This document shows, piece after piece, positions 28,018-36,270 of a DNA stretch of 64,000 nucleotides. Every line of letters starts with the position of its first letter. Positions within the stretch are counted from its first letter, which is position 1. The stretch is from positions 1-64,000 of the forward strand of contig NZ_WNKY01000008.1 in NCBI RefSeq assembly GCF_009720825.1. The letters are read 5' to 3'. Position numbers and translations under genes: made by a program. The notes beneath the pieces were generated by a model. The model saw only the letters and a list, made by a program, of their open reading frames with translations. It had not been told where the DNA came from and ran no database searches. This stretch comes from Duganella radicis (GTDB lineage: Bacteria > Pseudomonadota > Gammaproteobacteria > Burkholderiales > Burkholderiaceae_D).

Positions 28018-28627
28018 CGTGGTGCCGAGCGAACCATTGTTTCGTAGGACGGCCAGGGGCAAGACCATGCGGATCTCCTTTCAAGAGGAGGAGGGGGCCG
28101 TCAAGCAGTGTAGCAACGAACTCGTTTCCCTGATTCTGCAATTGCTTGATCATTGATCTGGAGAAAACGGACGCATTAAAAGCGCGTTCAAATTGTCGTT
28201 CCAAAGGCCTCAGCAGTGCATTAATCCTTATTTCGGAAGTATCTCCGATGATGAGAATGTCGACGTCGCTATGCGCGCTTTCCTGCTGGCGGGCCACTGA
28301 GCCAAATAGGACAGCGGATTCCACATTCGGTAGCTCTGCGAATAATTGTTTTAGCGCGGTCACTATCTCGCTGGATTGCTGGAATAGCTGCACCAATGGC
28401 TGGAGTGCGGGATCAGGTGAGGCCCGATAGCCTGCTTTTTCCGCTGTTGTTACCAGGCCCAGTGCGGACCAGCGCTGTAGCCATCGGCTCAAGTTGCCTG
28501 AATCCACTTGGGCTTCGTTGGCAAGCTCACGCAGGCCGAAGGTACGCCCCGGCTGTTCGAACAGGCAGCGCAAAGCCCGGAAGCGGGCGGCGCCGCCAAA
28601 GAGTTCGGCAAACATCGCTGAGTTCAT
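27998..28627 (-). CDS. HTH-domain nucleotidyltransferase (MNT-like) on a small insert
   Basis: The 209-aa product starts at the ATG at 28627 (MNSAMFAELFGG), with ribosome-binding site AGGGGAAA. The N-terminal ~75 residues form an ArsR/MarR-like winged helix (TFGLRELANEAQVDSGNLSR). The following minimal nucleotidyltransferase domain has the GSX10DXD-type motif GSVARQQESAHSDVDILIIG. Such proteins act as regulators or as antitoxin-like AMP/nucleotidyl transferases; there is no HEPN partner here. It is the only gene in the segment between the two 47-bp repeats, and two palindromes 21 bp apart lie just upstream. Confidence 0.75.
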   Translation of the reverse strand: MNSAMFAELFGGAARFRALRCLFEQPGRTFGLRELANEAQVDSGNLSRWLQRWSALGLVTTAEKAGYRASPDPALQPLVQLFQQSSEIVTALKQLFAELPNVESAVLFGSVARQQESAHSDVDILIIGDTSEIRINALLRPLERQFERAFNASVFSRSMIKQLQNQGNEFVATLLDGPLLLLKGDPHGLAPGRPTKQWFARHHATLLQP

Positions 28628-28649
28628 CGTTTCCCCTGCTATCAACGGT

Positions 28650-28666
28650 GCTGTTGATAGTACAGC
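28650..28666 (-). promoter_or_regulatory. operator-like palindrome 1 upstream of the HTH-nucleotidyltransferase
   Basis: GCTGTTGATAGTACAGC has GCTGT/ACAGC arms around 7 nt. It resembles an SOS box but has N7 rather than N8 between CTGT and ACAG. The most likely ligand is the adjacent HTH protein. Confidence 0.5.
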
Positions 28667-28670
28667 GGAT

Positions 28671-28687
28671 GCTGTTGAATGTACAGC
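28671..28687 (-). promoter_or_regulatory. operator-like palindrome 2, 21 bp from the first
   Basis: GCTGTTGAATGTACAGC repeats the same arms exactly two helical turns away from palindrome 1. It ends 4 nt before the direct repeat that marks the insert boundary. Confidence 0.5.
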
Positions 28688-28690
28688 GCC

Positions 28691-28737
28691 TCACTTGATG
28701 CAAACCGCGCGCACCATTTTGATGTCGGTGATGCCGA
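28691..28737. repeat. direct repeat copy 2 (3' end of the GspE-like gene)
   Basis: These 47 nt are the last 47 nt of the GspE-like gene including its stop codon. They are identical to 27909-27955. The two copies bracket the nucleotidyltransferase insert in the manner of attachment sites at the 3' end of a target gene. Confidence 0.9.
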
Positions 28738-31003
28738 GGAGGACTTTTTCGATACCGTCCATTTTCAGCGTCAGCATGCCGTCTTCCAGTGCCGCAGCCA
28801 GCAGTTGAGCCACCCGTGCGTGTTCCTGTAGTAGCTTTTTGACTTTGTCGGTGCCGAGCATCAGTTCGTGCAGGCCGACGCGGCCTTTGTAGCCTTTGTT
28901 GCATTCGTCGCAGCCGACAGCGCGGTACAGCGTGAACTTGCCGTCCTTGGCGTATTGCTGACGCCAGCGGGCCAGCACCGTGGATTTGTCCAGCAGGTCT
29001 TCGCAGTATTCGCCCAGCAGGGCGTCCAGTTCCTCGGCCGACGGTTCGTAGGCTTGCTTGCATTTGCCGCACAGGCGCTTGGCCAGCCGTTGCGCCAGGA
29101 TGCCCAGCAGCGCGTCGGAGAAGTTGAACGGGTCCATGCCCATGTCCAGCAGCCGCACGATGGATTCCGGCGCGCTGTTGGTGTGCAGCGTCGAGAATAC
29201 CAGGTGCCCGGTCAGCGAGGCTTCGATGCCCATGCTGACGGTTTCCTTGTCGCGCATTTCGCCGACCATGATGATGTCCGGATCGGCGCGCAGGAAGGCG
29301 CGCATCACGGTGGCGAAGTCCAGCCCGGCTTTGCGGTTGACCTGCACTTGCCGCAGGCCTTTCTGCGTGATCTCCACCGGGTCTTCGGCGGTCCAGATTT
29401 TGGTGTCCGGCGTGTTCAGGAAGTTGAGCACGGAGTGCAGGGTGGTGGTCTTGCCGGAACCGGTCGGGCCGCAGACGAAGAACAGGCCGTAGGGCTTGCT
29501 CACCGTCTCGCGCAATCGCTCCAGGTTGAACGGCAGCACGCCCAGCTTGTCGAGCGGGATCGGCTCGCCCGCCGCCAGGATACGCATGACGATGTCTTCC
29601 ACGCCGCCCGAGGACGGGATGGTCGCCACCCGCAGTTCGATATCCAGCGGACCGTATTTCTTGAATTTGATTTTGCCGTCCTGCGGCTTGCGGCGCTCGG
29701 AGATGTCGAGGTCGCACATGATTTTCACGCGCGCCACCAGCGCCGCGCGGTAGCTGGCCGGTATCTCGATATACGGCACCAGCGAACCATCCTTGCGGAA
29801 GCGGATACCGGTCTTGCCCTTGCCCGGCAGCGGTTCGATGTGGATGTCCGACACGCCTTGGCGGTAGGCATCCGTGATGATCTTGTTGAGCAGTTTGACC
29901 AGCTCGTTTTCCACCGCCTCCGATACCTCGGCCGAGCCTTCGCCATCCTCGTCGTAGGCGTCGTCCATGCCGGACAGCAGGTCGCCCACGCTGGCGTTGT
30001 CGCCCGCGCCAAAGAACAGTTCCATCATCTGGCGGAATTCGCGCTGCGACGTCACGCGGTACACCGGCTTGGCGCGCGGGAAGATTTGTTCGACGATGTG
30101 GGTATGCGCCACCCGCTCCGGGTCCAGCGCCACCACCAGCAAACCTTCCTTGCCGTCTTCCAGCGGCAGCCAGCCGGATTCCTCCACATACTGGCGCTTG
30201 AGGTTTTTCAGCAGCTCCACCGGCTTCAGGCGATCGGCGCGGAAGTGCTCGTACGGCACGCCGAAATGTTTCTCCAGCGAGACGCCGAGGGTGGCCGGCT
30301 TGATCTCGTATTCATCGATCAGCACGTCCTCGATGTCGACCTCCCTGGCGCGCGCGCTGCGCGTGGCCGCTTCCAGTTCCTGCGCCGAGATCACCGCCTC
30401 CGTCACCAGGCCGTCGTACTTGGTGCGTACCATCTGCGGTGGCTTCATGCGCTGCGAGAAGGCCACCGACAGGGTTTCGCACAAGTCCTTGACGCCGTCC
30501 TCGGCGATGCGGGAGAAGGGCACGCGGTCGCGGTTGTTGATGAACTGGACCACCCCCAGCAGCTCGCGCGACTGTACCGCGATCAGCGGCGCCACCAGCA
30601 TTTGCCTGGTGCGGTAGCCGGTGCGCTGGTCGACGCCCTGCTGGAAACGCAGCTCGGGCGAGTAGCGCGCCAGCTCGGCCTGGTCGTAGACGTCGGCGAT
30701 GTTGACGGTTTTGCGCGTCAGCGCCACGTACCCGGCGATGCTGGCCGGGGTGATGGCCAGCTTCAGGTCGCGAAACGAGGTCAGGCCGGTCTTGACCTTG
30801 GAGACGATGTAGTCCTTTTCCTTGTCCATCGCGTACAGCGTGAAGCGGTCGCAGTTGAACAGGTCGCAGAATTCCATGCCCAGGTCGAGCATGATCTCGT
30901 CGAGGTTGCTGGTGGCGTGGATTTTGGTGGTGACGGTTTGCAGCTTCTGGAAAAACGCCAGCCTGAGATCGACATCGCGAGGACGTGTACCGGCGTCATT
31001 CAT
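28691..31003 (-). CDS. GAF-domain GspE/PilB-type secretion ATPase
   Basis: The 770-aa protein has an N-terminal GAF sensor (about residues 20-185), a GspE_N/MshEN domain (about 225-320), and a type II/IV secretion ATPase domain. Walker A is CGPTGSGKTTT (Lys518), and DPDIIMVGEMRD is the Walker B region. A four-Cys zinc motif (LCGKC, GCDEC) follows. PilB/GspE ATPases power pilus or secretion pseudopilus assembly; a GAF domain in front suggests small-ligand control. No other T2SS or T4P gene is adjacent. The next gene upstream (MBL-fold) lies 10 nt away on the same strand. The 3' end overlaps the 47-bp repeat. Confidence 0.88.
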   Translation of the reverse strand: MNDAGTRPRDVDLRLAFFQKLQTVTTKIHATSNLDEIMLDLGMEFCDLFNCDRFTLYAMDKEKDYIVSKVKTGLTSFRDLKLAITPASIAGYVALTRKTVNIADVYDQAELARYSPELRFQQGVDQRTGYRTRQMLVAPLIAVQSRELLGVVQFINNRDRVPFSRIAEDGVKDLCETLSVAFSQRMKPPQMVRTKYDGLVTEAVISAQELEAATRSARAREVDIEDVLIDEYEIKPATLGVSLEKHFGVPYEHFRADRLKPVELLKNLKRQYVEESGWLPLEDGKEGLLVVALDPERVAHTHIVEQIFPRAKPVYRVTSQREFRQMMELFFGAGDNASVGDLLSGMDDAYDEDGEGSAEVSEAVENELVKLLNKIITDAYRQGVSDIHIEPLPGKGKTGIRFRKDGSLVPYIEIPASYRAALVARVKIMCDLDISERRKPQDGKIKFKKYGPLDIELRVATIPSSGGVEDIVMRILAAGEPIPLDKLGVLPFNLERLRETVSKPYGLFFVCGPTGSGKTTTLHSVLNFLNTPDTKIWTAEDPVEITQKGLRQVQVNRKAGLDFATVMRAFLRADPDIIMVGEMRDKETVSMGIEASLTGHLVFSTLHTNSAPESIVRLLDMGMDPFNFSDALLGILAQRLAKRLCGKCKQAYEPSAEELDALLGEYCEDLLDKSTVLARWRQQYAKDGKFTLYRAVGCDECNKGYKGRVGLHELMLGTDKVKKLLQEHARVAQLLAAALEDGMLTLKMDGIEKVLLGITDIKMVRAVCIK

Positions 31004-31013
31004 GATCGCTCCG

Positions 31014-31910
31014 CTAGTTGAGTTGGACTTCCATGCCTTCGTATGCGAGGAATACTTTCAGTTCACCCAGCAGCGGGGCGTGGCGCGCCATCACTTCGGC
31101 GAAGACGGCTTCCAGCTCGTCGTCGCTGCGGGTCGGTTCGTGATGGGTGCAGTATAGCGCCTTGACGCCGGTGCGCAGCGCCAGCGAGAGCGCGGAGTCG
31201 AAGGTGCCGTGGCCCCAGCCCTGCTTGGCCGGATATTCTTCGCGCGTGTAGGAGCAGTCGACGATCAGCGCATCCACGCCTCGCACGGTGGCATCGATGG
31301 CGGCGTTGCGCTCGGCCATCCACTGCTCGTAGGCGGCATGCTCGGGATGGCCGGCAGGATGGATGTTGTAGTGCGGCTCGTGGTCGCCGGTGAAGAACAG
31401 CGAGCGGCCGTTGCAATCGATGCGGTAGCCAAGGTCGGTCACGGGGTGGTTCATCACCACGTTGCCGACGGTGGCGTCGCCCACCGCGATGGGCTGGCCG
31501 ATGTCCAGCGTCTGGTATTCGATGGTGGCGTCCATCTGGGTTTCGCTGACCGGGAAGTAGCTGTTTTGCAGCTGCACGCCCATCACGTGCTCGATGCCGT
31601 TGCCGGTGACCGGATCGGTCACGCCATGCAGGCGCACCCGGCTGTCGCGGATGAACAGCGGGGTGAAGAAGGGCAGGCCGTGGATGTGGTCCCAGTGGCT
31701 GTGGGTGATGAAGATGTTGGCGTGGATGGGCCGGGTTTTATTTTGAATCAGCGCTTGCGCCAGCGCGAACAGGCCGGTGCCGCCGTCGATGACGATCAGG
31801 GTGTCGTTGTCGGTACGAACTTCGATGCAGGTGGTGTTGCCGCCATACCGCGCCGTGCGCGGGCCGGGGGAGGGTATGGAACCACGGACTCCCCAAAATT
31901 TAAATTTCAT
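31014..31910 (-). CDS. metallo-beta-lactamase-fold hydrolase (3',5'-cyclic phosphodiesterase-like)
   Basis: Starting at the ATG at 31910 (MKFKFWGVRGSIPSPGP) the product is 298 aa. The opening WGVRGSIP and RYGGNTTC and the metal site THSHWDHIHG are typical of the MBL-fold branch that includes PDE-II-like cyclic nucleotide phosphodiesterases and RNase Z relatives. Later ligands appear in FFTGDHEPH and VDCSYTREE. It is encoded 10 nt upstream of the GspE-like gene and divergent from the HD-GYP gene. A role in cyclic nucleotide turnover is inferred, not shown. Confidence 0.8.
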   Translation of the reverse strand: MKFKFWGVRGSIPSPGPRTARYGGNTTCIEVRTDNDTLIVIDGGTGLFALAQALIQNKTRPIHANIFITHSHWDHIHGLPFFTPLFIRDSRVRLHGVTDPVTGNGIEHVMGVQLQNSYFPVSETQMDATIEYQTLDIGQPIAVGDATVGNVVMNHPVTDLGYRIDCNGRSLFFTGDHEPHYNIHPAGHPEHAAYEQWMAERNAAIDATVRGVDALIVDCSYTREEYPAKQGWGHGTFDSALSLALRTGVKALYCTHHEPTRSDDELEAVFAEVMARHAPLLGELKVFLAYEGMEVQLN

Positions 31911-32121
31911 ACGTGTATCCCTGATAGCCGCTCTTATTGTTGTTAATTTGTTGCCTTCGATAATAGCTTTTTTTTTCCGGAAGAGGCAAAAAGCCGATGT
32001 AAATTCGTCGCATCGCCAATTTCCCGATGTACAACAGCTTGCGCTGGAGCTACACTCTGGAACTGCGCTTGCAAGTTGCGCGCCACTGCGCCCGTCCAAA
32101 ACGTTGTCAAAAATAACAACC

Positions 32122-33738
32122 ATGCAAGAGTTGAATCAAAGCCAAATCGCTGCGCGCCTGGACCAGCTGACCGAGCTCAGTGTCCAGCTGGGCAGCAATC
32201 ACGATACCGACTCGTTGCTGGAACGCATACTGTTGGTGGCCAAAGGCATGACCAATGCCGACGGCGGCACGCTGTATCGCCCCGGCGAGGACATGCGGCA
32301 GCTGAATTTCCACATCCTGCTCAACGATACGCTGAATATCCACCAGGGCGGCTCCAGCGGCGTGCCGGTGTCCGGCGGCGTGCCGCTGTACGATGACCAG
32401 GGCGAGAAGAACCTGTCGGCGGTGGCGGCCTACGCCGCCCATTTCCGCCTGTCGGTCAATATCGAGGATGTGTACAAGGCCGATGTGTTCAACTTCTCCG
32501 GCATGGTCAAGTTCGACCAGTTGCGCGGCTACCATTCGCAATCCATCCTGACGGTGCCGATGAGCGACCACGAAGGCGAACTGGTGGGCGTGCTGCAACT
32601 GATTAACGCCAAGGACCCGGCCACCGGCGGGATCTGCGCCTTCAGTCAGACCGACCAGCGTTTCATCGAAGCGCTGGCGGCGCAGGCGGCGGTGGCGCTG
32701 ACCCACCAGCGTCTGATCTTCCAGTTGGAGGAGCTGCTGGAGTCGCTGGTCAACCTGATCAACATCGGCATCGATGAAAAATCGCCATACACCGGCCGCC
32801 ATTGCCAGTTCGTGCCCGAGCTGACCATGATGCTGGCCGAAGCCGTGCACCACACCGAGACCGGCCCGCTGGCCGATTTCCGCATGACCGACGCCGACCG
32901 CAAGGAACTGTGGCTGGCCGGCCTGCTGCACGACTGCGGCAAGATCACCACCCCGGTGCACGTGGTGGACAAGGCCACCAAGCTGGAAACCATCTTCGAC
33001 CGCATTGCCCTGATCGACACCCGCTTCGAGGTGCTGCTGCGCGACGCCGAGATCGCCGCCCTCCGGCGCAAGCTGGAAGCGGGCTCGGACCACGCCGCCA
33101 TCGACCAGGAGCTGGCGGCGCAGCAGGCCACGCTGCGCGCCGAGCGCGATTTCATCCGGGGCGCCAACGTCGGCGGCGAGGGCATGAAGCCGGAAGACCA
33201 GGAGCGCGTGCGTGGCATCGGCCAGCGCCGCTGGACCGGCCCGGACGGCGCCGAGCGCGCCTTCCTCGACGACGACGAACTGATGAACCTGACCATCAAG
33301 TTCGGCACCCTGACCGACGCCGAGCGCAAGGAAATCAACAACCACATCGTCATGAGCATCAAGATGCTGGAGGCGCTGCCATGGCCCAAGCACTTGAAGA
33401 ACGTGCCGGAGTTCGCCGGCGGCCACCACGAGCGCATGGACGGCAAGGGCTATCCGCGCGGCCTGACCAAGGAGCAGATGTCGGTGCAGGCGCGGGTGAT
33501 GGCGATCGCCGACATCTTCGAGGCGCTGACCGCCAAGGACCGCCCGTACAAGAAGGGCAAGATGCTGTCCGAGTCGTTGCGCATCCTCGGCAACTTCTCG
33601 CTTAACGGTCACATCGATCCGGACTTGTTCGATATTTTCATCCGCAACAAGATTTACATGGAATTCGCCCATAAGAACATGGACGAGAAGCAGATCGACT
33701 TCATCGACGAAGCCAAGATTCCAGGCTACACGCCCTGA
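32122..33738 (+). CDS. GAF-HD-GYP phosphodiesterase
   Basis: From the ATG at 32122 (MQELNQSQIAARLDQL) the product is 538 aa. Residues ~10-190 form a GAF domain; residues ~210-510 form an HD-GYP domain with HD at His270-Asp271 (LLHDCGK) and HHERMDGKGYP at 435-445. HD-GYP enzymes hydrolyse cyclic-di-GMP or related cyclic dinucleotides. Between HD and HHE there are about 165 residues, roughly 100 more than in a minimal HD-GYP. The stop codon overlaps the start of the cyclase gene (TGATG), so the two are coupled. Confidence 0.92.
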   Translation: MQELNQSQIAARLDQLTELSVQLGSNHDTDSLLERILLVAKGMTNADGGTLYRPGEDMRQLNFHILLNDTLNIHQGGSSGVPVSGGVPLYDDQGEKNLSAVAAYAAHFRLSVNIEDVYKADVFNFSGMVKFDQLRGYHSQSILTVPMSDHEGELVGVLQLINAKDPATGGICAFSQTDQRFIEALAAQAAVALTHQRLIFQLEELLESLVNLINIGIDEKSPYTGRHCQFVPELTMMLAEAVHHTETGPLADFRMTDADRKELWLAGLLHDCGKITTPVHVVDKATKLETIFDRIALIDTRFEVLLRDAEIAALRRKLEAGSDHAAIDQELAAQQATLRAERDFIRGANVGGEGMKPEDQERVRGIGQRRWTGPDGAERAFLDDDELMNLTIKFGTLTDAERKEINNHIVMSIKMLEALPWPKHLKNVPEFAGGHHERMDGKGYPRGLTKEQMSVQARVMAIADIFEALTAKDRPYKKGKMLSESLRILGNFSLNGHIDPDLFDIFIRNKIYMEFAHKNMDEKQIDFIDEAKIPGYTP

Positions 33739-36017
33739 TGCGCCTGCTGCCCGCCAAATTCACCAAGACCCTCTCCAAATACTGGAAACGCTGGCTGCTG
33801 GGCATGCTGATCACGGCGATCGGCGTGGCCTATTCGCTGGCGCTGTTCGGCAACGACACCATCGCCCGGCTGGACAATCTGTGGGCCGGCGAGCGCATGA
33901 AGCTGGAAGCGCCGACGCTGGACAAGCGCATTGTGATTGTCGACATCGACGGCAAATCGCTGACCGAGTTCGGCCGCTTCCCGTGGAGCCGGAACGTCCA
34001 GGCCAGCCTGATCTCGCAGCTGGTCGATCACTACAAGGTGGCGGCGGTCGGCTACGATATTTCCTTTCCCGAGCCGGACACGTCGTCCGGCTACAACGTG
34101 CTGGAAAAACTCTCCCAAACCGAGCTGAAGGACGTGCCGGTGCTGCGCCAGCGGCTGGAGGAACTCAAGCCGATGATGGACTACGACGGCGTGTTTGCCG
34201 GCGCGCTGCAAGGCAAGCCGGTGATCCTCGGCTTCAACCTGTCGCCGGACCAGATCAAGGGCGCGCTGCCCAAGCCGCTGTTTTCCGAGGCCGACCTGAA
34301 CGGGCGCGAACTGCTGGCCTACAACGCGCCCGGCTTTGAAGCCAATGTGTCGGTGCTGACGCAGGCGGCGGCCGGCGCCGGCAGTTTCTCGGTGGTGACC
34401 GATCCCGACGGCATCGTCCGCAGCGCCTATCTGATCCAGCAGGTTGGCGACAATTACTATCCCTCGCTGTCGCTGGCCACGGCCTCGCTGTACCTGAAGG
34501 CGCTGGCGGTCAAGCCGCTGATGACGGAGACGGCCGACCAGCTGTCGCAGAACCAGCTCGACAGCGGTGGCTACGATGCCCTGACCATCCTGCTGCCGGG
34601 CCGCAAGCAGCGCGTGATCCCGGTGGGCGAGGCGATGAGCACGGTGGTGCAGTATCGCGGCCGTGGCGGTCCGCAGGGCGGTTCCTTCCGCTACGTGTCG
34701 GCGGCCGATGTGTTGACCGGGCGCGCGCCGGCCGAGCTGTTGAACGGCACGGTGGTGCTGATCGGCACCACGGCGCCGGGGCTGGTCGACTTGCGGGCCA
34801 CGCCGGTCAATCCTGAATATCCGGGCGTGGAAATCCACGCCAACCTGATCAAGTCCATCCTCGACAACCGCTTCAAGTCGCGGCCGTACTGGGCCTTCGT
34901 GGCCGAGGCCGGCGAGATTCTGGTGCTCGGCCTGGCGCTGAGCTTTGCGCTGGCGGCGCTGTCGCCGATCCGGGCCAGCCTGCTGGGCGTGGCGGTGCTG
35001 GCGGCGGCGGTCGGCTTGAATTACTACCAGTACAGCGAGGAAGACCTGATCTTTAACCTGGCCATGCTGGTGCTGGTGATCTTCAGCCTGTTCGTGATGA
35101 ACGTGGTGTGGGGCTACTTCGGCGAGGTGCGGCGCAACCGCGGGCTGGTGTCGCGCTTTGGCGAATACGTGGCGCCGGAGCTGGTGGAGCAGATGTCGGA
35201 AGATCCCGATCAGTACAACATGGACGGCGAAAGCCGCGAGCTGACCGTGATGTTCGTCGACGTGCGCGGCTTCACCACCATTTCCGAAGGCCTGACGCCG
35301 AAGCAGCTGCGCGAATACATCAACCTCTACCTGACGGCCATGTCGGAAGACATCCGCAGCAGCCACCAGGGCACGCTGGACAAGTACATCGGCGACGCCG
35401 TGATGGCGTTCTGGGGCGCGCCGGTGGCGTTTGACGATCACGCCAGCCGCGGCGTCGCCACCTCGCTGCTGATGCAGGCCAGCGCCAAACGCCTCAACCA
35501 GGACTTCATCGCGCGCGGCTGGCCGGAGCTGAAAATCGGCATTGGCCTCAACTCCGGCCTGATGCACGTGGGCGACATGGGCTCCAACATCCGTCGCGCC
35601 TACACGGTGATGGGCGACGCGGTCAACCTGGGCTCGCGGCTGGAAGGCATCACCAAGGTGTATGGCGTCGGCATCGCGGTGGGCGAGAGCACGCGCGCCG
35701 CCGCGCCGGAATTCACCTACCGCGAGCTCGACCTGGTGCGGGTCAAGGGCAAGAACGAGCCGGTCGCCATCTTCGAGCCGATCGCGCTGGCGCAGGAGAC
35801 CGACGATGCCACCCGGCGCGAAGTGCAGCGCTGGCACGAGGCGCTGGCCGCCGTGCGCGCGCAGCGCTGGGACGAGGCTTCGGCCATCGTCGCCGAATTG
35901 CGGGCGCTGTCGCCGCAACGCGGACTGTATGAACTGTACGTTGAGCGCATCGCCTACTTCCGTGAGCATCCGCCGGGCGAGGGTTGGGATGGCGTCACCA
36001 CCTTTGAAACGAAATAA
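33738..36017 (+). CDS. CHASE2-domain class III adenylate/guanylate cyclase
   Basis: The 759-aa membrane protein has an N-terminal transmembrane helix (WLLGMLITAIGVAYSLALFG), a periplasmic CHASE2 sensor, then about three C-terminal membrane helices (near nt 34900-35110). The cytoplasmic class III cyclase domain carries metal-binding Asp508 (FVDVRGF) and Asp553 (GDAVMAFWG). Lys549 and the Thr in RRAYTVMGD suit an adenylate cyclase of the class IIIb type. It overlaps the HD-GYP stop by 1 nt. Cyclic AMP production is the most likely output; cGMP cannot be excluded. Confidence 0.9.
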   Translation: MRLLPAKFTKTLSKYWKRWLLGMLITAIGVAYSLALFGNDTIARLDNLWAGERMKLEAPTLDKRIVIVDIDGKSLTEFGRFPWSRNVQASLISQLVDHYKVAAVGYDISFPEPDTSSGYNVLEKLSQTELKDVPVLRQRLEELKPMMDYDGVFAGALQGKPVILGFNLSPDQIKGALPKPLFSEADLNGRELLAYNAPGFEANVSVLTQAAAGAGSFSVVTDPDGIVRSAYLIQQVGDNYYPSLSLATASLYLKALAVKPLMTETADQLSQNQLDSGGYDALTILLPGRKQRVIPVGEAMSTVVQYRGRGGPQGGSFRYVSAADVLTGRAPAELLNGTVVLIGTTAPGLVDLRATPVNPEYPGVEIHANLIKSILDNRFKSRPYWAFVAEAGEILVLGLALSFALAALSPIRASLLGVAVLAAAVGLNYYQYSEEDLIFNLAMLVLVIFSLFVMNVVWGYFGEVRRNRGLVSRFGEYVAPELVEQMSEDPDQYNMDGESRELTVMFVDVRGFTTISEGLTPKQLREYINLYLTAMSEDIRSSHQGTLDKYIGDAVMAFWGAPVAFDDHASRGVATSLLMQASAKRLNQDFIARGWPELKIGIGLNSGLMHVGDMGSNIRRAYTVMGDAVNLGSRLEGITKVYGVGIAVGESTRAAAPEFTYRELDLVRVKGKNEPVAIFEPIALAQETDDATRREVQRWHEALAAVRAQRWDEASAIVAELRALSPQRGLYELYVERIAYFREHPPGEGWDGVTTFETK

Positions 36018-36223
36018 TGTCGATGAGGCAATTTTGATGCAAAAATAACGTAGCCACAGTTTCAGCAAAATCAGGTGGCGAATTGATTAAATAGGATTAA
36101 ACTTAGGGAATATTGATTTCCTGTGGGCTACATTATTTGGTGCCGCAGAAATCCAACACTTGCGGCCACCCGGGCAAGATCGCGCTCAGCGGGAGGGGTG
36201 GCTATGCTAGCATCGGGGAAAGA

Positions 36224-36243
36224 TTGTTATTGTAAAATAACAA
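36224..36243 (+). promoter_or_regulatory. 8-bp inverted repeat upstream of tpsB
   Basis: TTGTTATT-GTAA-AATAACAA is a perfect inverted repeat in an AT-rich 253-nt gap, 27 nt before the tpsB start codon. It could be an operator or overlap a promoter. A second palindrome (ATGCTAGCAT) lies 11 nt further upstream. No protein can be assigned. Confidence 0.35.
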
Positions 36244-36270
36244 AACGCCAAGATCACCAGAGTCCATAAC

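Noticed and set aside
28650..28687. Two CTGT...ACAG palindromes considered as SOS boxes
   Set aside because: Spacing between CTGT and ACAG is 7, whereas the two verified-looking lexA sites in this window have 8. They fit autoregulation by the adjacent HTH protein better.
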